From Flavobacterium sp. SCGC AAA160-P02 (GTDB lineage: Bacteria; Bacteroidota; Bacteroidia; Flavobacteriales; Flavobacteriaceae): a stretch of DNA of 64,000 nucleotides. Positions 50,324 to 59,824 of the stretch are shown here, piece after piece (positions within the stretch are counted from its first letter, which is position 1; each line of letters opens with the position of its first letter). The notes under the pieces were generated by a model that saw only the letters and a program-made list of their open reading frames with translations, searched no databases and was not told the origin of the DNA. Made by a program: the position numbers and the translations under genes. The stretch covers positions 23,021 to 87,020 of the forward strand of contig KB911169.1 in assembly GCA_000383355.1 (NCBI GenBank). The letters are read 5' to 3'.

Positions 50324-52192
50324 ATGGAAGAAAAAAAATTTGATGTTAATTCCTTTATAGGAATGATTCTTATAGGTGGTATTCTACTTTGGTGGATGTA
50401 TTCTACTAAACCAGAAGTAGATCCTAACGCAACAACTAATACTGAGCAAGTAACAGAAAGCACAAAAGCAGACACTTCCTCAACTGCAAACTTTAGTCCC
50501 ACAATAGAAAGTGATTCTCTTAAAAACGCTAATCTACAAAATCAATTAGGCGCTTTTGCCACTAGTGTTATTAATGGTACCGAAGGAACTACTACCTTAG
50601 AAAATGATGTTTTGCTCTTAAAAATTAACAATAAAGGAGGGCAAATAATTGAAGCACTTATTAAAGGATACCAAACCTATGATTCGTTGCCTTTATATAT
50701 GATTAAAGACAACAATGCTAGCTTTAATATTAATTTTGGAACTACAGACAATAGAATTTTAAATACAAAGGATTTATTTTTTGAGCCAACATTCACTAAT
50801 AATGGTTCTTCTCAGGTACTTTCTATGAAATTGAAGGTCTCAGACAATCAGTTTTTAGAATACAGATATGAAATGACTGATGATTTCATGGTGAATTTTG
50901 CAGTTAGATCTCAAGGATTAAGCAACGTTATTAATTCATCAAATCCTGTTAATTTAGACTGGTCTTTAAAAGGATATCGTCATGAGAAAAGTTTGCGTAC
51001 AGAGAATACTATGTACTCTTATTACTACTATAAATCAGATAATGAAGTTGATTATCTAGCTTTAGAAGATACCGATGTTGTTAATGATGTAGATTGGGTT
51101 TCATACAAACAACATTTTTTTTCTTCAATACTTTTATCTGACACACCATTTAACAATGCAACTATAGCATCTGTAGATTTAGTGAAAGATGAAGCAATAG
51201 ATAGTGTGTTTACCAAACAATATAGTCTACAAACTCCTCTAGCATTAAAAAGTGGAGAGTTAAACTATGATATGAAATGGTATTATGGTCCTTCAGATTA
51301 TAAAAAACTATCTAAATATGAAGGAACCGATTTAAATGAAACAGCCGATTTAGGTTGGGGTATTTTTGGAACGATTAACCGTTGGATCTTCATTCCAATA
51401 TTTGGAATGTTAGAAGGTTTTATGGGGAATTATGGTTTAATTATCATTTTACTGACCATCGTTGTTAGAATTATTATGTCTCCTCTGGTGTATAAATCTT
51501 ATGTATCTAGTGCAAAAATGAAAGTAATTCGTCCAGAATTAAATGCATTAAATGAAAAATATCCAGGAAAAGAAAATGCGATGAAGCGTCAGCAAGAAAC
51601 CATGGCGGTTCAACGAAAAGCAGGTGTAAGCATGCTTTCTGGATGTATCCCAGCATTGTTACAAATGCCTGTATTCTTTGCCTTATTTAAATTTTTTCCA
51701 TCAAATATTGCCTTAAGAGGTGAAAGTTTTTTATGGGCAAATGATTTATCATCATATGATACTGTTATTAACCTACCTTTTAGCATCCCTCTTTATGGAG
51801 ATCACGTAAGTTTATTTCCAATCTTAGCATCTATTGCTATTTTCTTTTACATGAAAATGAATCAGAGTCAGCAGGCAAGTATGCAAGCACCTGCACAAGA
51901 AGGAATGCCAGATATGGGTAAAATGATGAAGTATATGATTTACTTCTCTCCTATTATGATGTTATTCTTCTTTAACAATTATGCAAGTAGTTTAAGTTTG
52001 TACTACTTTGTTTCTAACTTACTAACCATTACTATTATGTTGGTGATTAAAAACTATGTAATTGATGAAGATAAGATTCATGCTCAGATAGAAGAAAACA
52101 AGAAAAAACCAGAAAAACAAAAGAGCAAGTTTAGACAACGTTTAGATGGCGCCATGAAGCAAGCTCAAGAACAACAAGGAAAGAAGAAGTAA
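50324..52192 (+). CDS. yidC: Membrane protein insertase YidC
   Basis: This is a YidC/Oxa1 insertase of 622 residues with the large Gram-negative periplasmic domain. The N-terminal membrane anchor is at about 9-26, then a Ser/Thr-rich linker, and the beta-sandwich periplasmic domain (about 85-345). The conserved insertase core of five membrane segments (about 360-580) contains GNYGLIIILLTIVVRIIMSPL. The C-terminus is a strongly basic, Gln/Lys-rich tail (about 588-622), suited to ribosome contact. TACATTTG at 50261-50268 is a -7-like box. Confidence 0.95.
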   Translation: MEEKKFDVNSFIGMILIGGILLWWMYSTKPEVDPNATTNTEQVTESTKADTSSTANFSPTIESDSLKNANLQNQLGAFATSVINGTEGTTTLENDVLLLKINNKGGQIIEALIKGYQTYDSLPLYMIKDNNASFNINFGTTDNRILNTKDLFFEPTFTNNGSSQVLSMKLKVSDNQFLEYRYEMTDDFMVNFAVRSQGLSNVINSSNPVNLDWSLKGYRHEKSLRTENTMYSYYYYKSDNEVDYLALEDTDVVNDVDWVSYKQHFFSSILLSDTPFNNATIASVDLVKDEAIDSVFTKQYSLQTPLALKSGELNYDMKWYYGPSDYKKLSKYEGTDLNETADLGWGIFGTINRWIFIPIFGMLEGFMGNYGLIIILLTIVVRIIMSPLVYKSYVSSAKMKVIRPELNALNEKYPGKENAMKRQQETMAVQRKAGVSMLSGCIPALLQMPVFFALFKFFPSNIALRGESFLWANDLSSYDTVINLPFSIPLYGDHVSLFPILASIAIFFYMKMNQSQQASMQAPAQEGMPDMGKMMKYMIYFSPIMMLFFFNNYASSLSLYYFVSNLLTITIMLVIKNYVIDEDKIHAQIEENKKKPEKQKSKFRQRLDGAMKQAQEQQGKKK

Positions 52193-52209
52193 TACTTCTT
52201 TCTATATAC

Positions 52210-52240
52210 AAAAAACTCGAAACTATGTTTCGGGTTTTTT
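52210..52240. terminator. Bidirectional terminator after yidC
   Basis: A 14-bp stem with one G-T wobble (52210-52223 with 52227-52240) has a three-base loop and A6/T6 outer ends. It lies between convergent yidC and the MFS transporter gene. Confidence 0.9.
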
Positions 52241-52279
52241 GTTTTTAAATAGGTTTGATCATTTCTTAAAAGTTGTTTT

Positions 52280-53590
52280 TTAAGACTTTGAAGACTTTAA
52301 TTTTCCGTAATATAAGATATATCCATAGCATAACATTGTTAAAATAAAGGCGGTTTTAAACCCAAACCCGTCTATTAAACCACCAAATGCAAAAGGAATA
52401 ATAGCACCACCTACAATAGCCATGCATAGCAAGCCTGATGCCTGTGCTTTTAATTCTCCCAAACCTTCTAAGGTAAGAGTGAATATTGTTGGAAACATAA
52501 TGGAATTAAATAATCCTACGGCCAAAATTGACCACATAGAAATCAGTCCTTGTGTATTTATTGAGATTGCAATCATTACAATTGCTAGCAAAGCAAAAAT
52601 ACTTAGCACTTTTCCTGGAGCAATTATTTTTGTTAAATAAGCACCAACAAAACGCCCAATCATAGCTCCTCCCCAATAGAATATAATGAAAATTCCCAAT
52701 AAAGATTTTGGATCAGAATTAGAAAATGTTTTATTAAAAGTACTGGCAATGGTATTGGCAATATTCATCATTATGTCATTCTCAGCTACCAAAACTGCTA
52801 AATTCATGTCATCAAAATAGTTCACTAAAAAACTACCTATAGCAACTTCTGCTCCTACATACACAAAAATACCAAGTGCTCCCATGAGCATTAATTTATT
52901 TTTCAACAATGATAGATAGCCTCCTTTTGGGCTTTGTTGCATCACTTTGGGTAATTTTATAAAGGCAAAAATAACTGCCAAAAGTCCTATAAAAGTTGCA
53001 ATAAGTAAAAATGGAGTTTGAACCGTAGCTGCCTCTGCTGCATAATAATCTGCTTTTTCAATGGCTGATAATACATTTATTTCTTCAGAGCTCTTCACAG
53101 AATCACTCAATAAAAACAAGGCACCTACTACAGGTGCTAAAGTTGTTCCTAAAGAATTAAAGGCCTGTGATAGATTTAATCTACTAGAGGCACCCTCTTC
53201 AGATCCTAACAAAGCTACATAAGGGTTAGCAGCTACTTGTAAAACCGTAATACCACCAGCGAGTGTAAAATAACCAACTAAGAAAATAGTAAAGTTTCTG
53301 TATTCTGCTGCCGGATAAAAAAGTAAACATCCAATTGCCATAACTACAAGTCCTAAGACAATTCCTTTTCTATACCCAATCTTAGATAAGATAGCTCCTG
53401 CAGGAACAGAAACAACAAAGAAAGCTGTAAAAAAGGCAAACTGAACTAAAACTGTTTTAGCATAAGACATTTCAAAAACATCTTTTAATCTTGGCACCAA
53501 GCTATCTACCAATACGGTAATAAACCCCCAAAGAAAAAACAAGGTGGTTAAAAAGATAAGTGCACTTCTGTATGATTTGTTTGAAGACAT
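52280..53590 (-). CDS. Sugar MFS transporter (FucP/NagP-like)
   Basis: This is a 436-residue major facilitator with about 12 membrane segments. It resembles the FucP/GluP/NagP family: the N-terminus SALIFLTTLFFLWGFITVLVD, the QVAANPYVALLGSEEGASSRLNLSQAFNSLGTTLAP segment and NSIMFPTIFTLTLEGLG are diagnostic. It probably imports a hexose or N-acetylhexosamine with protons across the inner membrane. It lies two bases downstream of the glycosylasparaginase gene; GlcNAc or mannose is the logical cargo. Confidence 0.9.
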   Translation of the reverse strand: MSSNKSYRSALIFLTTLFFLWGFITVLVDSLVPRLKDVFEMSYAKTVLVQFAFFTAFFVVSVPAGAILSKIGYRKGIVLGLVVMAIGCLLFYPAAEYRNFTIFLVGYFTLAGGITVLQVAANPYVALLGSEEGASSRLNLSQAFNSLGTTLAPVVGALFLLSDSVKSSEEINVLSAIEKADYYAAEAATVQTPFLLIATFIGLLAVIFAFIKLPKVMQQSPKGGYLSLLKNKLMLMGALGIFVYVGAEVAIGSFLVNYFDDMNLAVLVAENDIMMNIANTIASTFNKTFSNSDPKSLLGIFIIFYWGGAMIGRFVGAYLTKIIAPGKVLSIFALLAIVMIAISINTQGLISMWSILAVGLFNSIMFPTIFTLTLEGLGELKAQASGLLCMAIVGGAIIPFAFGGLIDGFGFKTAFILTMLCYGYILYYGKLKSSKS

Positions 53591-53592
53591 AA

Positions 53593-54591
53593 CTAGGCTT
53601 TATTAAAATATGCTGATTTATAATTATTGTTCTCTCCTTGCTTGTACACGTTATAATTAAACCATTCGTGAATACAATAAGCTCCTGTTTCTCCTTGTTT
53701 GTTAATGGCAATAAACCCTACTTGAAAATCTTTAAAACGATCTCCAGATTTTTTTATCACTCTTCTTACGGCTTCTTCACAAGCTTCTTGAGGAGTTTTT
53801 CCTTGGCGCATTAGCTCAACTATTAAAAAACTTCCAACAGTTTTTAATACCTCTTCGCCCATTCCTGTAGCTGTGGCTCCACCTATTTCATTATCTATAA
53901 ACAACCCAGATCCAATAATTGGAGAATCGCCTACTCTACCTGCCATTTTATAAGATAATCCGCTTGTGGTGCAAGCGCCAGAAATATCACCAAAACTATC
54001 TATTGCCAACATTCCAATAGTATCGTGATTTTCAATATTAATAATTGGTTTATATTGCGAGGTCTCCTTCCACTTCTTCCAAGCTTTTTTTGAGGATTCG
54101 GTTAATAGATTTTCTTTTTTAAACCCTTGTTCATATCCAAATTCCTCAGCACCTTTTCCAGCCAATATCACATGTGGCGTTTTTTCCATTACTTTTCTAG
54201 CTAAAGAAATAACGTGTGTAATATTTTGAACACACATAACAGCACCATAATTACCGTCTTTATCCATAATACAGGCATCTAGAGTTACATTGCCGTCTCT
54301 ATCTGGCAATCCTCCTTTTCCTACAGAAACATTTTTTAGATCTGCTTCTTCAATCATACAGCCCTGTTCTACAGCATCTAGAGCAGTACCTCCGTTTTGT
54401 AATACTTCCCATGCTTTGGCTGTTGCATTAGGAACCAACCAAGTAGCTATAACAATTGGTTGTATCGCTGTATTTGCACTTGCAATAACAGTTGTATTTT
54501 CAGTACTGTTTTTGCAGCCTATCACTGAGGCTGTAGCTACCATACCTAATGTAGATAGTGATGCATTTTGTAAAAACTTTCTTCGCTTCAT
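53593..54591 (-). CDS. N4-(beta-N-acetylglucosaminyl)-L-asparaginase (glycosylasparaginase)
   Basis: This Ntn-hydrolase cleaves the amide between GlcNAc and asparagine, the last bond of an N-glycan stub. The proenzyme self-cleaves before the nucleophile Thr191 in NHDTIGMLAID. Other active-site segments are GRVGDSPIIGSGLFIDNEIGG and TGMGEE. The N-terminus MKRRKFLQNASLSTLG is a twin-arginine signal, and Cys26 in SVIGC could be a lipobox, so it is probably a Tat-exported lipoprotein. This matches the secreted flavobacterial enzyme. The gene lies two bases before the transporter and six after GH92. Confidence 0.93.
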   Translation of the reverse strand: MKRRKFLQNASLSTLGMVATASVIGCKNSTENTTVIASANTAIQPIVIATWLVPNATAKAWEVLQNGGTALDAVEQGCMIEEADLKNVSVGKGGLPDRDGNVTLDACIMDKDGNYGAVMCVQNITHVISLARKVMEKTPHVILAGKGAEEFGYEQGFKKENLLTESSKKAWKKWKETSQYKPIINIENHDTIGMLAIDSFGDISGACTTSGLSYKMAGRVGDSPIIGSGLFIDNEIGGATATGMGEEVLKTVGSFLIVELMRQGKTPQEACEEAVRRVIKKSGDRFKDFQVGFIAINKQGETGAYCIHEWFNYNVYKQGENNNYKSAYFNKA

Positions 54592-54597
54592 GAGTAA

Positions 54598-57519
54598 TTA
54601 TTTTATTTGAATTTCATCTACAAATATCCAGGCTTTACCGTCAAAAGGGGCTCCCACATGCCATTTTGGTAGATCACCATAATTTTTTGCCATAACTTTT
54701 ATATACCTAGCTTTTGTTGATTTAGAAAAATCAATGGTTTTAATTTTTATATCGTCTGTATTAGTTGGTGATTTAAATTTCCAATCTTTATAATTTTTAA
54801 AATTCACTCCATCAGAAGAAGTAACTATTTTCAAATCTTTAGGTAGAAATATCCAAGATCGCTGATCTCTTAAAAATGATATTTTCACATTATGTATTTG
54901 CCTCACTTTACCTAAATCAACAACAGCATTTAGGTCTGTATCAGAATACCCTTGCCAGGTTCCTGTTCTAAAATCTTCTGTACCTAAAATACCATCTATT
55001 AATGCATCATTCCCTCCAGCATTGTATTGATTTTCATAATCTGTGTATAATTTAATTTTTAAGTTGGGATTTTTTTTATAAAAATCAGTTGAGATAACAG
55101 CACTTTTTTCACTTTCTCTCTGAGCATATACAGATAGATTTATAAAATCATCTATAACAAAAGGTTTTGTATATTTTTTAAAACCTCCTTTATGACCTAG
55201 TCTAAAAAATATATCAGCGTCTTTTTCAACACATGCTAGTTCTACCAACGTACTACCCTTAAAAACAATATCTCCATTTTTAATAAAAGGTGCAGGAATT
55301 ATTTTATGATCTTTAATTTCTGTTGAAGGAATAAAAGCATCACTTGTTCCCCATTTTGTTGGTTTATTGGTCATTTCAAAAACTAAATTTCCTCCATTCA
55401 TAACATCTGTATGATTTATAAAAGAGTACTCATAATTACTTCCATTCAATTGAACTGATTGAATGTATTTGTTTTCTTTTGAGTTATTTTTTGCTTCAAT
55501 AGTAAAGGTTTTTCCATTTTCTAAATGAATGGTTGCTTTATCAAACAAAGGACTTCCTATAATGTATTGATTTGATCCTGGAGTAACCGGATAAAATCCT
55601 AAAGAACTAAAAACATACCAAGCACTCATTTGTCCACAATCTTCATTTCCTGAAACTCCATCTGGAGAATTCGTATACAATTCGGTTAAAATCTGATTAA
55701 CTTTTTCTTGAGTTTTGTGGGGTTTATTCACAAAATTATACAAATAAGCCATATGATGGCTTGGTTCATTACCATGAGCATATTGCCCAATTAAACCGGT
55801 AATATCTACTTGATCTCGGCCTGAAGTTTTATTTTCTGCCACAAAGAGTTTGTCTAACTGTTCTTCTAATATATTTTTTCCTCCTAGCAAATTTATAAAT
55901 CCAGTAATATCTTGAGGAACATAAAAACTGTATTGCCAAGAGTTTGCCTCTGTGTAATTAAAATTTACCTCATAAGGATCAAAAGGGGCAAACCATTTGT
56001 TTCTAAAACGACCTCGCATAAACTTAGTAGTTGGATCAAATACATTTATATAGTTTTGAGATCGCTCTATAAAGGTTTTATAATCTTCTTGTTCACCCAT
56101 AACGCTAGCCATCTGGGCAATTGTCCAGTCATCATAAGCATACTCTAGTGTTTTGGAAACCGATTCTGATTCTTTTTCTACTGGAATAAATCCTAAATTC
56201 TTATAAGAATCTAAGCCAAGTTTGTCTCGTGTTGCAGAATGTTTCATAGCATCTAAGGCTTTGTCTGCATCATAATTTCTAATTCCTTTTAGATAGGCAT
56301 CTGCAATAACTGGCACCGCATGATAGCCTATCATACAACCCGTATAATTTGCCGCTAAATCCCAAATTGGCATAATACCTCCCTCATCGTACTTTGCCAG
56401 AAAAGTATTGATAAAATCATTGGTTCTATCTTGTTCTATAATGGTATATAAAGGATGGGCAGCTCTGTAGGTATCCCATAATGAAAACACTGTATAATAT
56501 TCAAAATCCTTTGTTTGATGAATGTTTAAATCCATTCCTTGGTATCTACCGTCTACATCTTGGTATAAGTTTGGAGCCAGCATGGTATGATATAAGGCTG
56601 TGTAAAAATTTGTTTTGTTATTGAGATCATCTGCCTCAATAACTATTTTTTCTAATTGTTGTTCCCAATTTTGTTGGGCTTCTTTCTTTATATCCTCAAA
56701 AGATTTATTCCCAATTTCCTGTGCTAAATTTTGTTTGGCTCCTTGTTCATCTACTGCAGAAATTCCTATTTTAATAAAAACCGGTTCATTGTTAGGATTT
56801 ATAAACTCAAAACTTTCTTTTGTTGGGGCCACTTCATAATCTCTTAATGCATCTTTTATCGGATGTGAAAACTCAATATGGTAAAATAAACGCTGGTCTG
56901 TTGCCCAAGCTTTAGAGTATCTAAAACCACTTACTTCTTTCTCATTAATGATGGATATTTTAAAGCCATTTAATTCATCTCTATGTTCTAGGTCTAGTAT
57001 TAATACTTGATTTTCAGGAGATGGATATTGATACTTATGCATTCCGCTTCGTTTAGAAACCGTTAATTCTACATCAATATTAGTAGTGTCTAAATGCACT
57101 TTATAGTAGCCTGGTTCTGCCACCTCATTCTCATGTGAAAAATGAGCTCGATAGCCTTCTTTACCGTCTGAACCGTTATTAAAAATTGCTTTATTGGTTG
57201 GCATCAATAGAATATCTCCATAATCAGAAACTCCTGTTCCACTTAAATGAGTATGCGAAAATCCGTAGATATATTTATCTGAATAATGATAACCAGAGCA
57301 GCCATCCCAACCATCTAAACGTGTATCTGGGCTTAATTGCATCATTCCAAATGGCATAGTAGCTCCAGGATATGTATGCCCATGCCCTCCTGTACCAATA
57401 AAAGGATTTACAAAAGAGGTTAAAGGAGCCGTTTTTACTGCTACGGTTTGTGTTTTATTGTTTTTACATGATAAAAAAACCATGCTAAAAAGAAATAATA
57501 GAAAGTATTTAAAATTCAT
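54598..57519 (-). CDS. GH92-family alpha-mannosidase lipoprotein
   Basis: It is a 973-residue lipoprotein (lipobox FLSC, Cys18) and a calcium-dependent exo-alpha-mannosidase of family GH92. Motifs include GTGGHGHTYPGATMPFGMMQ near the N-terminus and the catalytic-site segment GNEDCGQMSAWYVFSSLGFYPV. The C-terminal 240 residues hold a chitobiase-C-like beta domain (about 725-800) and an F5/8 type C (discoidin) domain (about 825-973) that should bind glycan. The start is ATG 57519; the 18 upstream codons are not a signal sequence and run into GH20. Linkage specificity within GH92 cannot be fixed. Confidence 0.93.
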   Translation of the reverse strand: MNFKYFLLFLFSMVFLSCKNNKTQTVAVKTAPLTSFVNPFIGTGGHGHTYPGATMPFGMMQLSPDTRLDGWDGCSGYHYSDKYIYGFSHTHLSGTGVSDYGDILLMPTNKAIFNNGSDGKEGYRAHFSHENEVAEPGYYKVHLDTTNIDVELTVSKRSGMHKYQYPSPENQVLILDLEHRDELNGFKISIINEKEVSGFRYSKAWATDQRLFYHIEFSHPIKDALRDYEVAPTKESFEFINPNNEPVFIKIGISAVDEQGAKQNLAQEIGNKSFEDIKKEAQQNWEQQLEKIVIEADDLNNKTNFYTALYHTMLAPNLYQDVDGRYQGMDLNIHQTKDFEYYTVFSLWDTYRAAHPLYTIIEQDRTNDFINTFLAKYDEGGIMPIWDLAANYTGCMIGYHAVPVIADAYLKGIRNYDADKALDAMKHSATRDKLGLDSYKNLGFIPVEKESESVSKTLEYAYDDWTIAQMASVMGEQEDYKTFIERSQNYINVFDPTTKFMRGRFRNKWFAPFDPYEVNFNYTEANSWQYSFYVPQDITGFINLLGGKNILEEQLDKLFVAENKTSGRDQVDITGLIGQYAHGNEPSHHMAYLYNFVNKPHKTQEKVNQILTELYTNSPDGVSGNEDCGQMSAWYVFSSLGFYPVTPGSNQYIIGSPLFDKATIHLENGKTFTIEAKNNSKENKYIQSVQLNGSNYEYSFINHTDVMNGGNLVFEMTNKPTKWGTSDAFIPSTEIKDHKIIPAPFIKNGDIVFKGSTLVELACVEKDADIFFRLGHKGGFKKYTKPFVIDDFINLSVYAQRESEKSAVISTDFYKKNPNLKIKLYTDYENQYNAGGNDALIDGILGTEDFRTGTWQGYSDTDLNAVVDLGKVRQIHNVKISFLRDQRSWIFLPKDLKIVTSSDGVNFKNYKDWKFKSPTNTDDIKIKTIDFSKSTKARYIKVMAKNYGDLPKWHVGAPFDGKAWIFVDEIQIK

Positions 57520-57560
57520 TGGGCTGATATTCTTATTTTTATGTTCCGAAGATACTAAAA

Positions 57561-59822
57561 ATGAAACATTCAAATTATTTGCTGTTTTTAATTATTTCAC
57601 TTTTTTTTAGCTGCGAACAAGAAACAATTCAACTAAAAGAAATTGGAATTATTCCAAAACCACTATTCCAAGAAATAAACAAAGGAGTTTTTGTATTAGA
57701 TGAAAATATTCGTTTTATTTCAGATACTGAACTAAACGAAGTTTCAGACTATCTTAAATTGTATATAAAGGAGAACTACCAAGTATCTTTTACTCCACAA
57801 AAAGAGTCGAAAAAAATTGTTTTCACTAGTAATGATAGTATTTCTAATGAAGAAGGATATGAATTAAAAATTGAAGAAAACAGTATTTTAATTACATCAA
57901 AAAACTCTAAAGGAGCTTTCTATGCAGTACAAAGTTTACTGCAATTAATGCCTATTAAATCTAATGGTCTAGCTATTGCAATTCCTTGCTTAGAACTTCA
58001 AGACGAACCTCAATTTAAATATCGAGGAATGCATTTAGATGTTGGACGCCATTTTTTTTCTGTTGATTTCATTAAAAAGTATATTGATTTAATTGCTAGA
58101 CTAAAAATGAATACTTTTCATTGGCATTTAACCGAAGACCAAGGTTGGCGAATTGAAATAAAAAAATATCCAAAACTTCAAGAAATAGCTGCCTTTAGAA
58201 ATGAAACATTAGTGGGGCATTATAATGACCAGCCTCATAAATTTGACGGAAAAAAGTATGGAGGATTTTACACTCAAGAACAAATTAAAGAGGTAGTTGC
58301 TTACGCCAATACTAGGCAGGTAACCATTATCCCTGAAATTGAAATGCCTGGTCATTCTCAAGCTGCTATTGCAGCATACCCATCATTGGGCTGTACTGGA
58401 GAACAAGTAGAAGTAGCTACCAAATGGGGTGTTTTTGATGAAGTGTATTGCCCAAAAGAAAGTACTTTTAAGTTTCTAGAAGATGTTATAGACGAAGTTG
58501 TAGCATTATTCCCTGGGAAATATATTCATATTGGTGGTGATGAAGCTCCAAAAACAAATTGGAAAAAATGTGCTCATTGTCAAAAACTCATAAAAAAAGA
58601 AGGCTTAAAAGACGAGCACGGCTTGCAGAGTTATTTTATTGCTAGAATGGAAAAATACATCAATACCAAAGGAAAACAAATTATTGGTTGGGATGAAATT
58701 TTAGAAGGTGGTTTGGCACCTAATGCAACCGTCATGTCTTGGCGAGGTACTACTGGTGCTATTGAGGCTGCAAAAGAAGGGCACGATGTAATTTTAACTC
58801 CTGGTTCTCATTGTTATTTTGATCATTACCAAGCAGACAATGAAAATGAACCTCTAGCTATAGGTGGATTTTTACCTTTAGAAAAAGTATATCATTTTAA
58901 TCCTATACCAGAGGAGTTGACTGATAAAGAAGCTACCTATGTATTGGGTGCACAAGGAAATGTCTGGACAGAATATATGCAAACAGAAAAACAGGTAGAA
59001 TATATGGCTTTTCCTAGAGTTGTTGCACTAAGTGAAGTGGTGTGGTCTTCTCCTGAAAATAAAAATTATACAGATTTTATTAATAGATTAGAACAATATC
59101 AAAAAAGATTAGACCAATTAGATGTAAATTACGCCAATCATATGTATTCCGTAAAAGGCGAATTAAAAAATACAGAAGGTAATCTAACTTATCAATTAAA
59201 TGCTACCTCTTCTTCTTACCCTATTTACTATGCAACAGATGAATCTGCTCCTTCCAAATTATATGTAAATCCAATTCCTGTAGATTCATCCATGACAATT
59301 AAAGCGGTGATTCTAGATTCAAATGCTATTGCTCTAGGAGCTGTTTTTCAACAAAAAATTAATCTACACAAAGGAGTGGGTGCCAAAATATTAATAGATA
59401 AAAAACCTCACCCAACCTATAATGCTGGTGGTAAAAACGCCTTGATTAATGGTATTTCTGGAAACAACAAACGTTATGGAGATAAAGAGTGGCTAGGTTT
59501 TTCTGGAGAGGATATTGAGATAACTATTAAATTTGAGAACCCAACAAACATTAATACCATTACTACCCGATTTTTTAATGCAAACGGACAATGGATTTAT
59601 GCGCCAAAGAGAGTTACTGTTTATGTAAACGATGATGACTCGGCATATTCTGCAGATGTTTCTGTTACCGATGACTTGACAGCTAAGGTTGCTGTGAAAT
59701 TTAAAAATACGATGGTAACATCTATTCGATTAAAAATCCCTAGTTACGGAATTATTCCTGAGGGAAAACAAGGAGCCGGTCATAAACCATGGACATTTAT
59801 TGATGAAATTATTTTAGAATAA
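57561..59822 (+). CDS. GH20-family beta-N-acetylhexosaminidase lipoprotein
   Basis: It is a 753-residue lipoprotein (lipobox FFSC, Cys18). It has an N-terminal GH20b domain (about 28-148) and a GH20 TIM barrel (about 150-500) with the catalytic pair Asp327-Glu328 in HIGGDEAPKT. Also conserved are FHWHLTEDQGWRIEI and EIEMPGHSQAAIAAYP. The C-terminal part (about 535-753) mirrors that of the GH92 protein: a chitobiase-C-like segment, then a discoidin-like domain. It removes terminal GlcNAc or GalNAc. It is divergent from GH92 across 41 bases, so regulatory signals must overlap. Confidence 0.94.
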   Translation: MKHSNYLLFLIISLFFSCEQETIQLKEIGIIPKPLFQEINKGVFVLDENIRFISDTELNEVSDYLKLYIKENYQVSFTPQKESKKIVFTSNDSISNEEGYELKIEENSILITSKNSKGAFYAVQSLLQLMPIKSNGLAIAIPCLELQDEPQFKYRGMHLDVGRHFFSVDFIKKYIDLIARLKMNTFHWHLTEDQGWRIEIKKYPKLQEIAAFRNETLVGHYNDQPHKFDGKKYGGFYTQEQIKEVVAYANTRQVTIIPEIEMPGHSQAAIAAYPSLGCTGEQVEVATKWGVFDEVYCPKESTFKFLEDVIDEVVALFPGKYIHIGGDEAPKTNWKKCAHCQKLIKKEGLKDEHGLQSYFIARMEKYINTKGKQIIGWDEILEGGLAPNATVMSWRGTTGAIEAAKEGHDVILTPGSHCYFDHYQADNENEPLAIGGFLPLEKVYHFNPIPEELTDKEATYVLGAQGNVWTEYMQTEKQVEYMAFPRVVALSEVVWSSPENKNYTDFINRLEQYQKRLDQLDVNYANHMYSVKGELKNTEGNLTYQLNATSSSYPIYYATDESAPSKLYVNPIPVDSSMTIKAVILDSNAIALGAVFQQKINLHKGVGAKILIDKKPHPTYNAGGKNALINGISGNNKRYGDKEWLGFSGEDIEITIKFENPTNINTITTRFFNANGQWIYAPKRVTVYVNDDDSAYSADVSVTDDLTAKVAVKFKNTMVTSIRLKIPSYGIIPEGKQGAGHKPWTFIDEIILE

Positions 59823-59824
59823 TT

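Noticed and set aside
57520..57573. Upstream extension of the GH92 gene overlapping GH20
   Set aside because: The extra 18 residues would block the lipoprotein signal peptide that starts at ATG 57519.
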